Source: Bacillota bacterium
Lineage (GTDB): Bacteria > Bacillota > Clostridia > Peptostreptococcales > Anaerovoracaceae
DNA: 36,741 nt
NCBI GenBank assembly: GCA_017459895.1
Contig: JAFUCA010000019.1
Span: 1 to 36,741, forward strand
Direction of reading: 5' to 3'
Part shown: piece after piece, positions 15,602 to 22,311 of the stretch
Numbering within the stretch: the first letter of the stretch is position 1
Layout: every line of letters starts with the position of its first letter
Position numbers and translations under genes: made by a program
Notes under the pieces: model-generated
The model's input: only the letters and a program-made list of their open reading frames with translations
Told to the model about the DNA's origin: nothing
Database searches by the model: none

Positions 15602-16981
15602 CTATCCGTCGATACTGCGATGGATCCACCGGCCTTTGTTGTATCGGATCAGGAAGCAGACCGACCGGACGATCCAGTCCAGGATCATCGCCATCCAGAC
15701 CCCCATCAGGCCCAGCTTCAGATGGACCGCCAGCAGATAGGCTGCCATGATCCGGAACATCCACATGGAACCGACCCCCACGATCATCGTGTACATGACA
15801 TCCCCCGCGGCCCGCAGCACGTTCGGGAAGGTAAAGGACAGCGGCCAGATGGCAATGCTGCAGATGAAATTCAGCAGCAGCACCTTCGTCGCCAGAGCTG
15901 AGGTGGCATCCGTCAGCCCGTACACCTCCATGATCCAGGGAAGCAGCAGGATGCCCAGCGCGTTAGTCACCCCCATGGCAACGTAGGCCCAGAGAACCAG
16001 CTTTTTCGTATAGTAGCGCACCTGCGCGTAGTCCCCGGCCCCGACGCACTGACTGATGACCGATACGGCTCCCATGCCGATGGCCATTCCCGGCAGGATC
16101 GCAAGGCCCGCGATGGTGTTGCCCACGGCGTTGGCCGCGATGGAGACGGTCCCCAGCGAAGAGATCAGACTGAGCAGGATCAGCTTGCCCAGCTGAAACA
16201 TGCTGTTTTCGACGGCATTGGGAATTCCGATGGTCAGGATCTGCCGGATCAGACGAAAATTCGGACGCACCAGCGGTCCCCTGCCCAGGTGCACCCGCAG
16301 ATGCGGATTGCGCAGCAGGACGAAGACCGCCACAGCCGAAAAGACCCTGGCAGCCAGAGTGGGAAACGCCACCCCGCTGACCCCCATATGGAACACGTGC
16401 AGCAGAATGTAATTGCCCGGGATATTGATCACGTTCATGAAAAAGCAGACGACCATGCTGATCCGGGAATTGCCGGAGCTGCGAAAGAGCGCCGAACCGG
16501 CATTGTAGATGGCGATGAACGGGATCGACGCCACCGTGATCAGATAGTAGGTATTGCAGTAATCCATAACGTCATCGTCAATGTCTCCGAAGATCAGCGG
16601 CAGCAGGAGATTCTTCAGCGCGTACAGCAGCCCCGTGATGATGAGCGCGATGGCCAGCACCGCCAGGATCAGCTGATCCGCGGTCTTTCGGACCTGTGTC
16701 AGGCGCTTCTGTCCCAGATACTGGCCGACCACCACTGCGCCGCCCGTCGACAGCGCCGCCATCAGCGCCAGGATCAGCATCATGATCGAGTCCACCAATG
16801 AGACCGCTGACACGGCAGACTCCCCTACCGAAGCCACCATGACCGAATCGGTCACCCCCACGGCAAATGCAAAAAGCTGCTCAATGAGCAGCGGCGCAAG
16901 GAGCCAGAACAGATACCGGTTGTCGAACAGATACCCGTTTCGCTCCTGTTTCAGTTTATTTCTGCCTTCCTTCTCCGTCAT
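15602..16981 (-). CDS. MATE-family multidrug efflux transporter
   Basis: MATE proteins export drugs or metabolites in exchange for H+ or Na+. The 459-residue chain has about 12 transmembrane segments in two related halves. It opens with LFWLLAPLLIEQLFAFAVGVTD and has the typical GGAVVVGQYLGQKR after helix 2 and GMGAVSVISQCVGAG at the start of the second half. It is convergent with the ABC permease, with a gap of only 23 nt that contains a GCAAAGGCTG word (15590-15599). It follows tcdA by 24 nt, so it may share that promoter. Confidence 0.93.
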   Translation of the reverse strand: MTEKEGRNKLKQERNGYLFDNRYLFWLLAPLLIEQLFAFAVGVTDSVMVASVGESAVSAVSLVDSIMMLILALMAALSTGGAVVVGQYLGQKRLTQVRKTADQLILAVLAIALIITGLLYALKNLLLPLIFGDIDDDVMDYCNTYYLITVASIPFIAIYNAGSALFRSSGNSRISMVVCFFMNVINIPGNYILLHVFHMGVSGVAFPTLAARVFSAVAVFVLLRNPHLRVHLGRGPLVRPNFRLIRQILTIGIPNAVENSMFQLGKLILLSLISSLGTVSIAANAVGNTIAGLAILPGMAIGMGAVSVISQCVGAGDYAQVRYYTKKLVLWAYVAMGVTNALGILLLPWIMEVYGLTDATSALATKVLLLNFICSIAIWPLSFTFPNVLRAAGDVMYTMIVGVGSMWMFRIMAAYLLAVHLKLGLMGVWMAMILDWIVRSVCFLIRYNKGRWIHRSIDG

Positions 16982-17005
16982 TTTCTGTCCTTTTCTTCGA
17001 AGTCT

Positions 17006-17767
17006 TTATGCATTCCTGCCGGTCAGATCGTTGATGACCTCCCCGGCGATGATCAGTCCCACCACCGACGGCACGAAGGCGGTGGAGCCGGGAATGTCTC
17101 TTCGCTGCAGGCAGGTCCTGGCTGCTTCCGGCGGGCAGATGCAGTGATTGCGGCAGCTGATAGCCATATCCTCCACCGGGCGGATGGCCTTTTCTTTGGA
17201 ATAGACCACCTTCAGCGAGTCGATGCCCCGTTTGCGGCATTCGTGCCGGATCACTTTCGCCAGCGGACAGATCGATGTCTCGTAGATGTCCGCCACTTCA
17301 AAGGCTGCCGGATTGACTTTGTTCCCCGCCCCCATGGAGGAGATCACCGGCACTCCTGCCTTCTTCGCGTTTTCGATGATGGCCAGTTTGCCCGTGACGG
17401 TATCAATGGCATCCACCACATAATCGTACTCCCGGAAATCGAACTGATCCTGTGTTTCCGGCAGATAAAAGGTCTTGTATGTCCGGATCTCGCATTCCGG
17501 TGAGATGTCCTTCGCGCGCTGGAAGGCGACATCCACCTTGTACTGACCGACGGTCTTCGTCGTCGCGATGATCTGACGGTTCACATTGGTCAGGCAGATC
17601 TGGTCATCGTCGATCAGATCCAGCGCTCCCACACCGGAACGCACCAGCGCCTCCACGGTATACCCGCCGACGCCGCCGATCCCGAACACCGCCACCCGGC
17701 TGTCCGCCAGCCTTTGCATAGCCTCCCGGCCGTATAATAATTCCGTTCTTGAAAACTGATTGAGCAT
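17006..17767 (-). CDS. tcdA: tRNA threonylcarbamoyladenosine dehydratase
   Basis: TcdA (CsdL) is an E1-like enzyme that uses ATP to cyclise t6A37 in tRNA to ct6A. The 253-residue protein has the Rossmann ATP motif VAVFGIGGVGGYTVEALVRSG and DLIDDDQICLTNVNRQI near the N terminus. The VVDAIDTVTGKLAII segment and Cys-rich elements (SICPLAKVIRHECRK and CRNHCICPP) follow. Length and motifs match TcdA rather than ThiF or MoeB. Its ribosome-binding site is GGAG. It sits between a YgjV-like gene and the MATE pump in a minus-strand set. A GCAAAGGCTG word lies at 17708. Confidence 0.93.
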   Translation of the reverse strand: MLNQFSRTELLYGREAMQRLADSRVAVFGIGGVGGYTVEALVRSGVGALDLIDDDQICLTNVNRQIIATTKTVGQYKVDVAFQRAKDISPECEIRTYKTFYLPETQDQFDFREYDYVVDAIDTVTGKLAIIENAKKAGVPVISSMGAGNKVNPAAFEVADIYETSICPLAKVIRHECRKRGIDSLKVVYSKEKAIRPVEDMAISCRNHCICPPEAARTCLQRRDIPGSTAFVPSVVGLIIAGEVINDLTGRNA

Positions 17768-17796
17768 CTTCGCTTCTCCTTCCCTCTTCCCTTGTA

Positions 17797-18330
17797 TCAG
17801 AACCCGGCGTTCGGATCCCCCATGTTCTTCCAGCCGTAGCGCCGGATGGATACGAGGATCGAGCCGAGGGTTATAGCTTCGTTGAGCACCCCGCCCCAGG
17901 AGCCGATCAGCAGATCATAGACCAGCCAGCAGGGCGAGCCGCAGACCAGGTTTCCCAGCCGGATCTTCTGGGCGTTATCCGTCCAGTAGGCGATGGTCGT
18001 CGCCAGTACGGCGGCCAGGGGCAAAAGGCTGATCCATCCCTGCCAGGTCACTGCCGCGCCGGCGCAGGCCAGCAGCAAAAATCCGCCCAGCACCCCCCGC
18101 GACCGGACCCATCTCCAGCGACGCACCTTCATCAGGAGCGCGTTGCGGGCGATGATGATGATCAGATTCACCGCGCCGGTGTACGCCCCCAGGATCAGAA
18201 ACTGGCAGCAGAACATAGCCGTTCCCAGCATTTGCATGAGAAACAGCATCCGGTTCGACCGGATCTGATAGGAGATGATAAAAAAGATCACCCCCAGAAA
18301 GCCGATGGCCTGTATCATGATCGCCTGCAT
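17797..18330 (-). CDS. YgjV-family inner-membrane protein
   Basis: This small membrane protein of about 177 residues has around six hydrophobic segments. It begins MQAIMIQAIGFLGVIFFIISYQIRSNR and contains FLMQMLGTAMFCCQFLILGAYTGA and the Pro/Trp-rich segment WLVYDLLIGSWGGVLNEA, as in YgjV-like proteins. I choose ATG 18328-18330, which has GGAGG seven nucleotides upstream; starts at 18351 and 18372 are weaker. The function of the family is unknown. It is divergent from the VUT transporter gene and 29 nt upstream of tcdA. Confidence 0.8.
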   Translation of the reverse strand: MQAIMIQAIGFLGVIFFIISYQIRSNRMLFLMQMLGTAMFCCQFLILGAYTGAVNLIIIIARNALLMKVRRWRWVRSRGVLGGFLLLACAGAAVTWQGWISLLPLAAVLATTIAYWTDNAQKIRLGNLVCGSPCWLVYDLLIGSWGGVLNEAITLGSILVSIRRYGWKNMGDPNAGF

Positions 18331-18365
18331 CGGGATACCTCCGGCAGTCATTATACCTCTTTTTC

Positions 18366-18394
18366 TTTGCATTGCCCAGCTTTTGTGTTATAAT
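18366..18394 (+). promoter_or_regulatory. Promoter of the VUT transporter operon
   Basis: TTTGCA (18366-18371), a 17-bp spacer and a perfect TATAAT (18389-18394) place the transcription start near 18401. The RNA would then begin with the hairpin GGC-GAAA-GCC, followed by the preQ1-like leader. Confidence 0.65.
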
Positions 18395-18401
18395 CATTGA
18401 C

Positions 18402-18463
18402 TGGCGAAAGCCCAAGCAGTTCGGGTCCGATATCCTGCTTGTAAAAGATTAAAACCAAAGGAG
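18402..18463 (+). promoter_or_regulatory. Candidate preQ1-type riboswitch in the transporter leader
   Basis: The leader has a 7-bp stem CAAGCAG/CTGCTTG (18413-18419 with 18435-18441) around a 15-nt loop (TTCGGGTCCGATATC). An A-rich tail follows, whose ACC (18454-18456) can pair with GGT of the loop (18424-18426) to form an H-type pseudoknot. This is the layout of preQ1-I aptamers. The 3' pseudoknot strand ends only three nt before AAGGAG, so ligand binding could hide the ribosome-binding site. The downstream VUT transporter fits preQ1 control. The loop sequence does not match the textbook consensus closely, so the call is tentative. Confidence 0.5.
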
Positions 18464-18473
18464 AAACCAATCT

Positions 18474-19229
18474 ATGAATCTGATCAAACGTGAGATGGAG
18501 GATTACCGCATCCTTTTGCGGAACATCCCCAGTCTCGTAATTTCACTGTTCATCGTAAGCGTCATTATGATGAACCTGCTCGCCAACAAGGAACTGTTTT
18601 CGGTGCGTTACCTGGCGCTGGACTGCGGCTTCGCCCTCAGCTGGGTGAGTTTCCTCTGCATGGATATGATCTGCAAGCGATTCGGCGCGAAGGCTGCGGC
18701 GAAGATCTCGATCCTGGCTATGTTCATCAACCTGTGCGTGGTGCTGGTCTTCAAGCTCCTGTCCCTGACCCCGGGGATGTGGGGGGAGTATTACTCTACC
18801 GGAATGACCGAAGTCAACGACGCCCTGAACACCACCTTCGGGGGCAGCTGGTATGTGGTGCTGGGAAGCAGTACGGCCATGCTCTGCGCGGCGATCTGCA
18901 ATTCCTTCATTAATCACACCATCGCGAAGCGGCTGCGCATCGGCGGATACAGGGCTTTCGCGGCGCGCTCGTTTGTGTCAACTGGGATCGCGCAATTTGT
19001 CGATAATTTCGTGTTCGCGACCATCGTGTCGCTGCATTTCTTCGGCTGGACCTGGACGCAGGTCATCTTCTGCTCTCTGACCGGGGCGGCGGCGGAGCTG
19101 CTCTGCGAGGTCATCTTCAGCCCCATGGGTTACCGGGTCAGCGAGAACTGGGAGAAGGAGCGCGTCGGGGAACAGTACCTGCGCTACAGAGCCGGCGGCA
19201 GCCTGCAGGGAGAGGAGGCGCTGCAATGA
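18474..19229 (+). CDS. VUT-family transporter (probable queuosine-precursor uptake)
   Basis: This 251-residue membrane protein has about six to seven helices and the VUT (YhhQ/QPTR) features ALDCGFALSWVSFLCMDMICKRFGAK, SFINHTIAKRL and FVDNFVFATIVSLHFFGW. E. coli YhhQ imports queuosine precursors, and a preQ1-like leader upstream supports that role here. Other VUT members have been proposed as vitamin carriers. GGAG precedes the ATG. Its stop overlaps the SDR gene as ATGA. Confidence 0.82.
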   Translation: MNLIKREMEDYRILLRNIPSLVISLFIVSVIMMNLLANKELFSVRYLALDCGFALSWVSFLCMDMICKRFGAKAAAKISILAMFINLCVVLVFKLLSLTPGMWGEYYSTGMTEVNDALNTTFGGSWYVVLGSSTAMLCAAICNSFINHTIAKRLRIGGYRAFAARSFVSTGIAQFVDNFVFATIVSLHFFGWTWTQVIFCSLTGAAAELLCEVIFSPMGYRVSENWEKERVGEQYLRYRAGGSLQGEEALQ

Positions 19230-20155
19230 GCGGACGGATTGATGCAGCCCGGGAGCCGATGCGGGATAGGAGCAGCGTGACGCAGGAGCCGTCGTCTGAA
19301 CTGCTCCGCACGGCCCGGGAGCCGATATCTGGACAAAGCGGCGCGGCCGAGGAGTCGATGATCGCGCTGATCACCGGAGCCAGCGGCGGGATCGGGCGGG
19401 CCACAGTCTGCTGGTTCCTGAATCAGGGAATCGATGTGATCGGCCTCGACCTGGTGCCGGCGCCGGACGAGACCGCAGGCGCTGGGGATGCGGACGGCGC
19501 GGAGAAGACCGGCGCTGGGGATATAGCTGGCGCGGAGAAGACTTGCGCTGCGGATGCGGCTGATTCGGAAAAGGCCGGCGCTGCGGATGCGGACGGGCCC
19601 GCCCGGGGCCGCTACACCCACTGCATTGCTGACGTGCGCGATCCGGAAACCTATCCTGCACTGGCTCCGGAATCCATGCCCCACATCCTGGTGAACTGCG
19701 CCGGAGTCCAAAGCAGCAGCGACGATATCGATGTGAATCTGAAGGGCACCATCCGGATCACCGAGGCCTTCGCCATCGGGAATGACCGGATCCGCGCCGT
19801 GGTCAACGTCGGCTCCGCCAGCGCCCACACAGGCAGCGAGTTTCCCGAATACGCCGCCAGCAAAGGCGGCCTTCTGTCCTACACGAAGAATGTCGCACTG
19901 CGCCTGGCGCCGAAAGCGACCTGCAACAGCATTGATCCCGGCGGCGTGCTGACGGATCTGAACCAGTGCGTCATCGACGATGAGACTCTCTGGCAGCAGA
20001 TCATGGAGCTGACTCCCCTGAAGCGCTGGGCCGCTCCCGAGGAGATCGCCGAGTGGATCTATTTTGTCGCCGTCCGCAACCGCTTCATGACCGGACAAAA
20101 TCTGCTGATCGACGGCGGTGAAGCCGGCAACGCCAAATTCATCTGGCCGGAATAA
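19226..20155 (+). CDS. Short-chain dehydrogenase/reductase with repeat insertion
   Basis: This NAD(P)-dependent SDR has the cofactor motif TGASGGIG (about residues 50-57), NCAG, and the catalytic Ser-Tyr-Lys in NVGSASAHTGSEFPEYAASKGG. The C terminus has MTGQNLLIDGG, typical of FabG-like enzymes. Two features are odd. There is a 44-residue unstructured N-terminal extension if the coupled ATG at 19226 (strong GGAGAGGAGG site) is used; an internal ATG at 19358 also has GAGGAG and would start at the usual place. A tandem-repeat insertion of about 40 residues sits after beta-2, where NAD/NADP choice is normally set. Substrate unknown. Confidence 0.82.
   Translation: MSGRIDAAREPMRDRSSVTQEPSSELLRTAREPISGQSGAAEESMIALITGASGGIGRATVCWFLNQGIDVIGLDLVPAPDETAGAGDADGAEKTGAGDIAGAEKTCAADAADSEKAGAADADGPARGRYTHCIADVRDPETYPALAPESMPHILVNCAGVQSSSDDIDVNLKGTIRITEAFAIGNDRIRAVVNVGSASAHTGSEFPEYAASKGGLLSYTKNVALRLAPKATCNSIDPGGVLTDLNQCVIDDETLWQQIMELTPLKRWAAPEEIAEWIYFVAVRNRFMTGQNLLIDGGEAGNAKFIWPE
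19478..19603 (+). repeat. 33-bp in-frame tandem repeat inside the SDR gene
   Basis: Four units start at 19478, 19511, 19544 and 19577 (the last partial), each opening GCGCTGSGGAT after one base. They encode 11-residue units of the type GAGDADGAEKT. The units differ by substitutions but keep length and frame. Confidence 0.85.
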
Positions 20156-20166
20156 GTTATCATCTG

Positions 20167-20189
20167 CCCAGCCCTTCGGCTGGGTTTAT
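20167..20189 (+). terminator. Terminator after the VUT-SDR operon
   Basis: CCCAGCC-CTTC-GGCTGGG (20167-20184) is a perfect 7-bp stem followed by TTTATTGTT. It lies 11 nt after the SDR stop. Repeat element 3 starts within 10 nt of it. Confidence 0.85.
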
Positions 20190-20193
20190 TGTT

Positions 20194-20272
20194 CCTACCA
20201 CCATATCCGAAAATCCGCACGATATGGTAGCCTCCTACCATATCCGAGGAGAAGTCATCCAAAAATGGTAGG
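20194..20272 (+). repeat. Palindromic repeat family B, element 3
   Basis: Units 20194-20231 and 20234-20272 are CCTACCA-N24-TGGTAGC and CCTACCA-N25-TGGTAGG, separated by 2 bp. The architecture is the same as elements 1 and 2, more than 10 kb away. The region 20156-20579 holds no gene; it contains a terminator, elements 3 and 4, a TGAAAAGGCTG word in reverse (20285-20295) and a promoter. Confidence 0.88.
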
Positions 20273-20379
20273 ACAGAGAGCTCCCAGCCTTTTCAAAGCG
20301 CTCAAATTGCATTTCTTTGCTCCATATTCCTCTGATTTTATCACAACATTGCTCTTATAATCTCTGATGATACCCACCC

Positions 20380-20458
20380 CCTACCACCGATCTGCAAAAG
20401 CTGGAGCATATGGTAGATTGCTACCATATTTGAGCAGAAAAAGCGATTTCGTGGTAGG
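20380..20458 (+). repeat. Palindromic repeat family B, element 4
   Basis: Units 20380-20417 (CCTACCA-N24-TGGTAGA) and 20420-20458 (GCTACCA-N25-TGGTAGG) are separated by 2 bp. The right end GCGATTTCGTGGTAGG is the exact reverse complement of the left end of element 1 (9784-9799), which shows the units are related as whole sequences and not only at their edges. Confidence 0.88.
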
Positions 20459-20518
20459 CAAGCACACGAACCCGCCTCTCTCAGTTCTCATTTTTTACAT
20501 AAATATCCAATTAAACCC

Positions 20519-20547
20519 TTGATTTCCATTATATAACATGCTATGAT
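20519..20547 (+). promoter_or_regulatory. Promoter of the second PD-(D/E)XK-like gene
   Basis: TTGATT (20519-20524), a 17-bp spacer and TATGAT (20542-20547) lie 61 bp after repeat element 4 and 33 bp before the start codon. Confidence 0.7.
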
Positions 20548-20579
20548 TCAAGCAAAACCTGATTGGAGAAACAGAGAAC

Positions 20580-21500
20580 ATGAGCCAACGGAACAGAACC
20601 CACTCCCGCACGGCACGCGGCACCCTCCGAAATGATATCCGGATCAGCCGCATCAACCTCCTGACCATGACCACCGATCTCATCCGTGAGCAGGTCCGTA
20701 CGGACCGTGAGCAGATCGATCTCATGAAACAGGAGCTGGCGCTTATCGAACAAGCGGCTCTTCGAATCCATCACCAGGAGGGCGAGTTTCACTTTAGCTG
20801 CCGGAATACCGCCACCTCGGAAATGAAGGGAATCTCTACGGATCCGGACCGGATCCACCGATTGGCAAGAAGAGCTTTTCTCGAGAACCGAATTGCCGCC
20901 ATCGAGGGCAGCGCCCGGCGTCTCGACCGGGTTTTGCAGTCCGCAGAAGAGCGGCGCTTTGAAGAACAGCTGCGAAAGAAGACGCTGAGATACTCCGCCT
21001 CCGGTCTGGATCTGTGCCGGATTCTCTTCACGAAAGAACAGAACGAATGGATCGACGCCTTCTACTCACCCAATCCGTTCTATCAGGAAGACCTGATTTA
21101 CCCGACCGATGGCGGGCTTTTGACAAGGTCCAAATCAGAAGCCTGGTTCGGATCCTCTCTGGAACAGTTCGGCCTGCCCTATCGCTATGATGATCTTGTT
21201 ACGATCCGCAGTGAACAGTCTCCCGGCCGGCCTCAGAGAAATAACTATTTTGCCGACTTCAAGATTCCGAACCTCCTGGGCGGGATCACGATCCACGAAC
21301 ACTTCGGGGCCTTTCAGGTGGATCATTACTCGGACAATGCGCTGCAGCGGCTGAATGACTACCGGAGCTTTTCGGTGGCGGAGCTTCCTTCCCGTCCGGT
21401 CAGAGCGGAGGAATTCACCTGGTCTCTGGAAGCGGATCTGCATGACAAGCAGGCATTCCGCAGGGTCCTCCGGCGAATCCTTCTCCCCGGCAGCTGCTGA
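20580..21500 (+). CDS. PD-(D/E)XK-like orphan protein 2
   Basis: This 306-residue protein is a diverged relative of the one at 11613. The N-terminal half (residues 1-140) is helical and charged (DLIREQVRTDREQIDLMKQEL). The C-terminal domain has E187 in LLTRSKSEAWFGSSLE, GLPYRYDD, D226 in YFADFKI, and E240 in ITIHEHFGAF. These are the blocks RSxxE ... IPFRYE ... PDF ... WEYCG of protein 1. The motif lysine is again missing. The gene has its own promoter and stands alone, downstream of repeat elements 3 and 4. Substrate and activity are unknown. Confidence 0.65.
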   Translation: MSQRNRTHSRTARGTLRNDIRISRINLLTMTTDLIREQVRTDREQIDLMKQELALIEQAALRIHHQEGEFHFSCRNTATSEMKGISTDPDRIHRLARRAFLENRIAAIEGSARRLDRVLQSAEERRFEEQLRKKTLRYSASGLDLCRILFTKEQNEWIDAFYSPNPFYQEDLIYPTDGGLLTRSKSEAWFGSSLEQFGLPYRYDDLVTIRSEQSPGRPQRNNYFADFKIPNLLGGITIHEHFGAFQVDHYSDNALQRLNDYRSFSVAELPSRPVRAEEFTWSLEADLHDKQAFRRVLRRILLPGSC

Positions 21501-21536
21501 TCTGCGGTTATCTCCCCTGCAGCTTCTGATCCGCGC

Positions 21537-22229
21537 TTATCTCCCCGGCGGCTGCGGATCCCCCGCGGCTCCAGCCTTTGCATGGATGCGAAGAAACGCG
21601 TTGAGACTGACCGCCTGGATGCCGGCGAAGGCGATGCCCATGAGCACACCGACAAGTCCGTAGGTCGCAAGGCCCAGCAGCAGCACGATGATATTGATCG
21701 CGTACATCGCGTAGGCCACCGGGATCTTTTCGTTTTTTCGGTGAAGGATCAGCGCGATGGTGTCCATGCCCACTGCCGTCGCGTTGTTGCTGATGCACAG
21801 GAAGTAGCCGAACCCGACAAACACAGCGCAAAGAGCCATCTCGATCACGGTCCCCACCGGTACCACGGGATTGGCGCCGAGCCTGCCGAACGCAAAGATC
21901 GGCCCGCTGATCCAGTCCGGCACGATCCAGGTGAACAGATTGAACCCGCCGATGCAGCAGATGCAGCTGAAAATGCTGCCCAGAAAATTCTCCTTGCCCA
22001 GGAACAGTCCGCACAGCAAAAGCAGCACCCCGGTCACGATCGCGACCCAGGCGCCCACCGGCAGCACACCCGTCAGCGGAAGCCGGGAGAGGATCATGCT
22101 CATGCTGGTCACGCCGCCGTTGATGATCCCGTAAGGAACCGTCACCAGCACGTACATGAGATTGATCAGCAGCCCGCCGCATCCGATGAGTGTATATCGT
22201 CTGATTTCCTGTCGATTCAAATCCCGCAT
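21537..22229 (-). CDS. YczE/YitT-like membrane protein
   Basis: This integral membrane protein of about 230 residues has about six hydrophobic segments (LIGCGGLLINLMYVLVTV, VAIVTGVLLLLCGLFLG, IIVLLLGLATYGLVGVLMG) and the motif GIINGGVTSMSMIL and SNNATAVGMDTIALIL. These match the YczE/YyaS/YitT type. The function of the family is unknown. The start ATG at 22229 has no ribosome-binding site; an in-frame stop lies just upstream and a perfect TATAAT sits at the spacing expected for transcription from the A of ATG. The mRNA may be leaderless. A GCAAAGGCTG word is at 21572. Confidence 0.75.
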   Translation of the reverse strand: MRDLNRQEIRRYTLIGCGGLLINLMYVLVTVPYGIINGGVTSMSMILSRLPLTGVLPVGAWVAIVTGVLLLLCGLFLGKENFLGSIFSCICCIGGFNLFTWIVPDWISGPIFAFGRLGANPVVPVGTVIEMALCAVFVGFGYFLCISNNATAVGMDTIALILHRKNEKIPVAYAMYAINIIVLLLGLATYGLVGVLMGIAFAGIQAVSLNAFLRIHAKAGAAGDPQPPGR

Positions 22230-22235
22230 ACATTA

Positions 22236-22241
22236 ATTATA
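22236..22241 (-). promoter_or_regulatory. -10 box immediately upstream of the YitT-like gene
   Basis: TATAAT on the minus strand ends 6 nt before the ATG, so transcription would begin at or next to the start codon. No good -35 box is found. Confidence 0.5.
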
Positions 22242-22250
22242 CACGAAGAT

Positions 22251-22279
22251 TTGCTTTTCCGGCCGGCTTTTGGTATATT
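22251..22279 (+). promoter_or_regulatory. Promoter of the PIN-domain gene
   Basis: TTGCTT (22251-22256), a 17-bp spacer and TATATT (22274-22279) precede the ATG at 22312, with AGAGGAAAG as ribosome-binding site. Confidence 0.6.
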
Positions 22280-22311
22280 GTATTTTGTTATAGCAAAAGA
22301 GAGGAAAGAAT

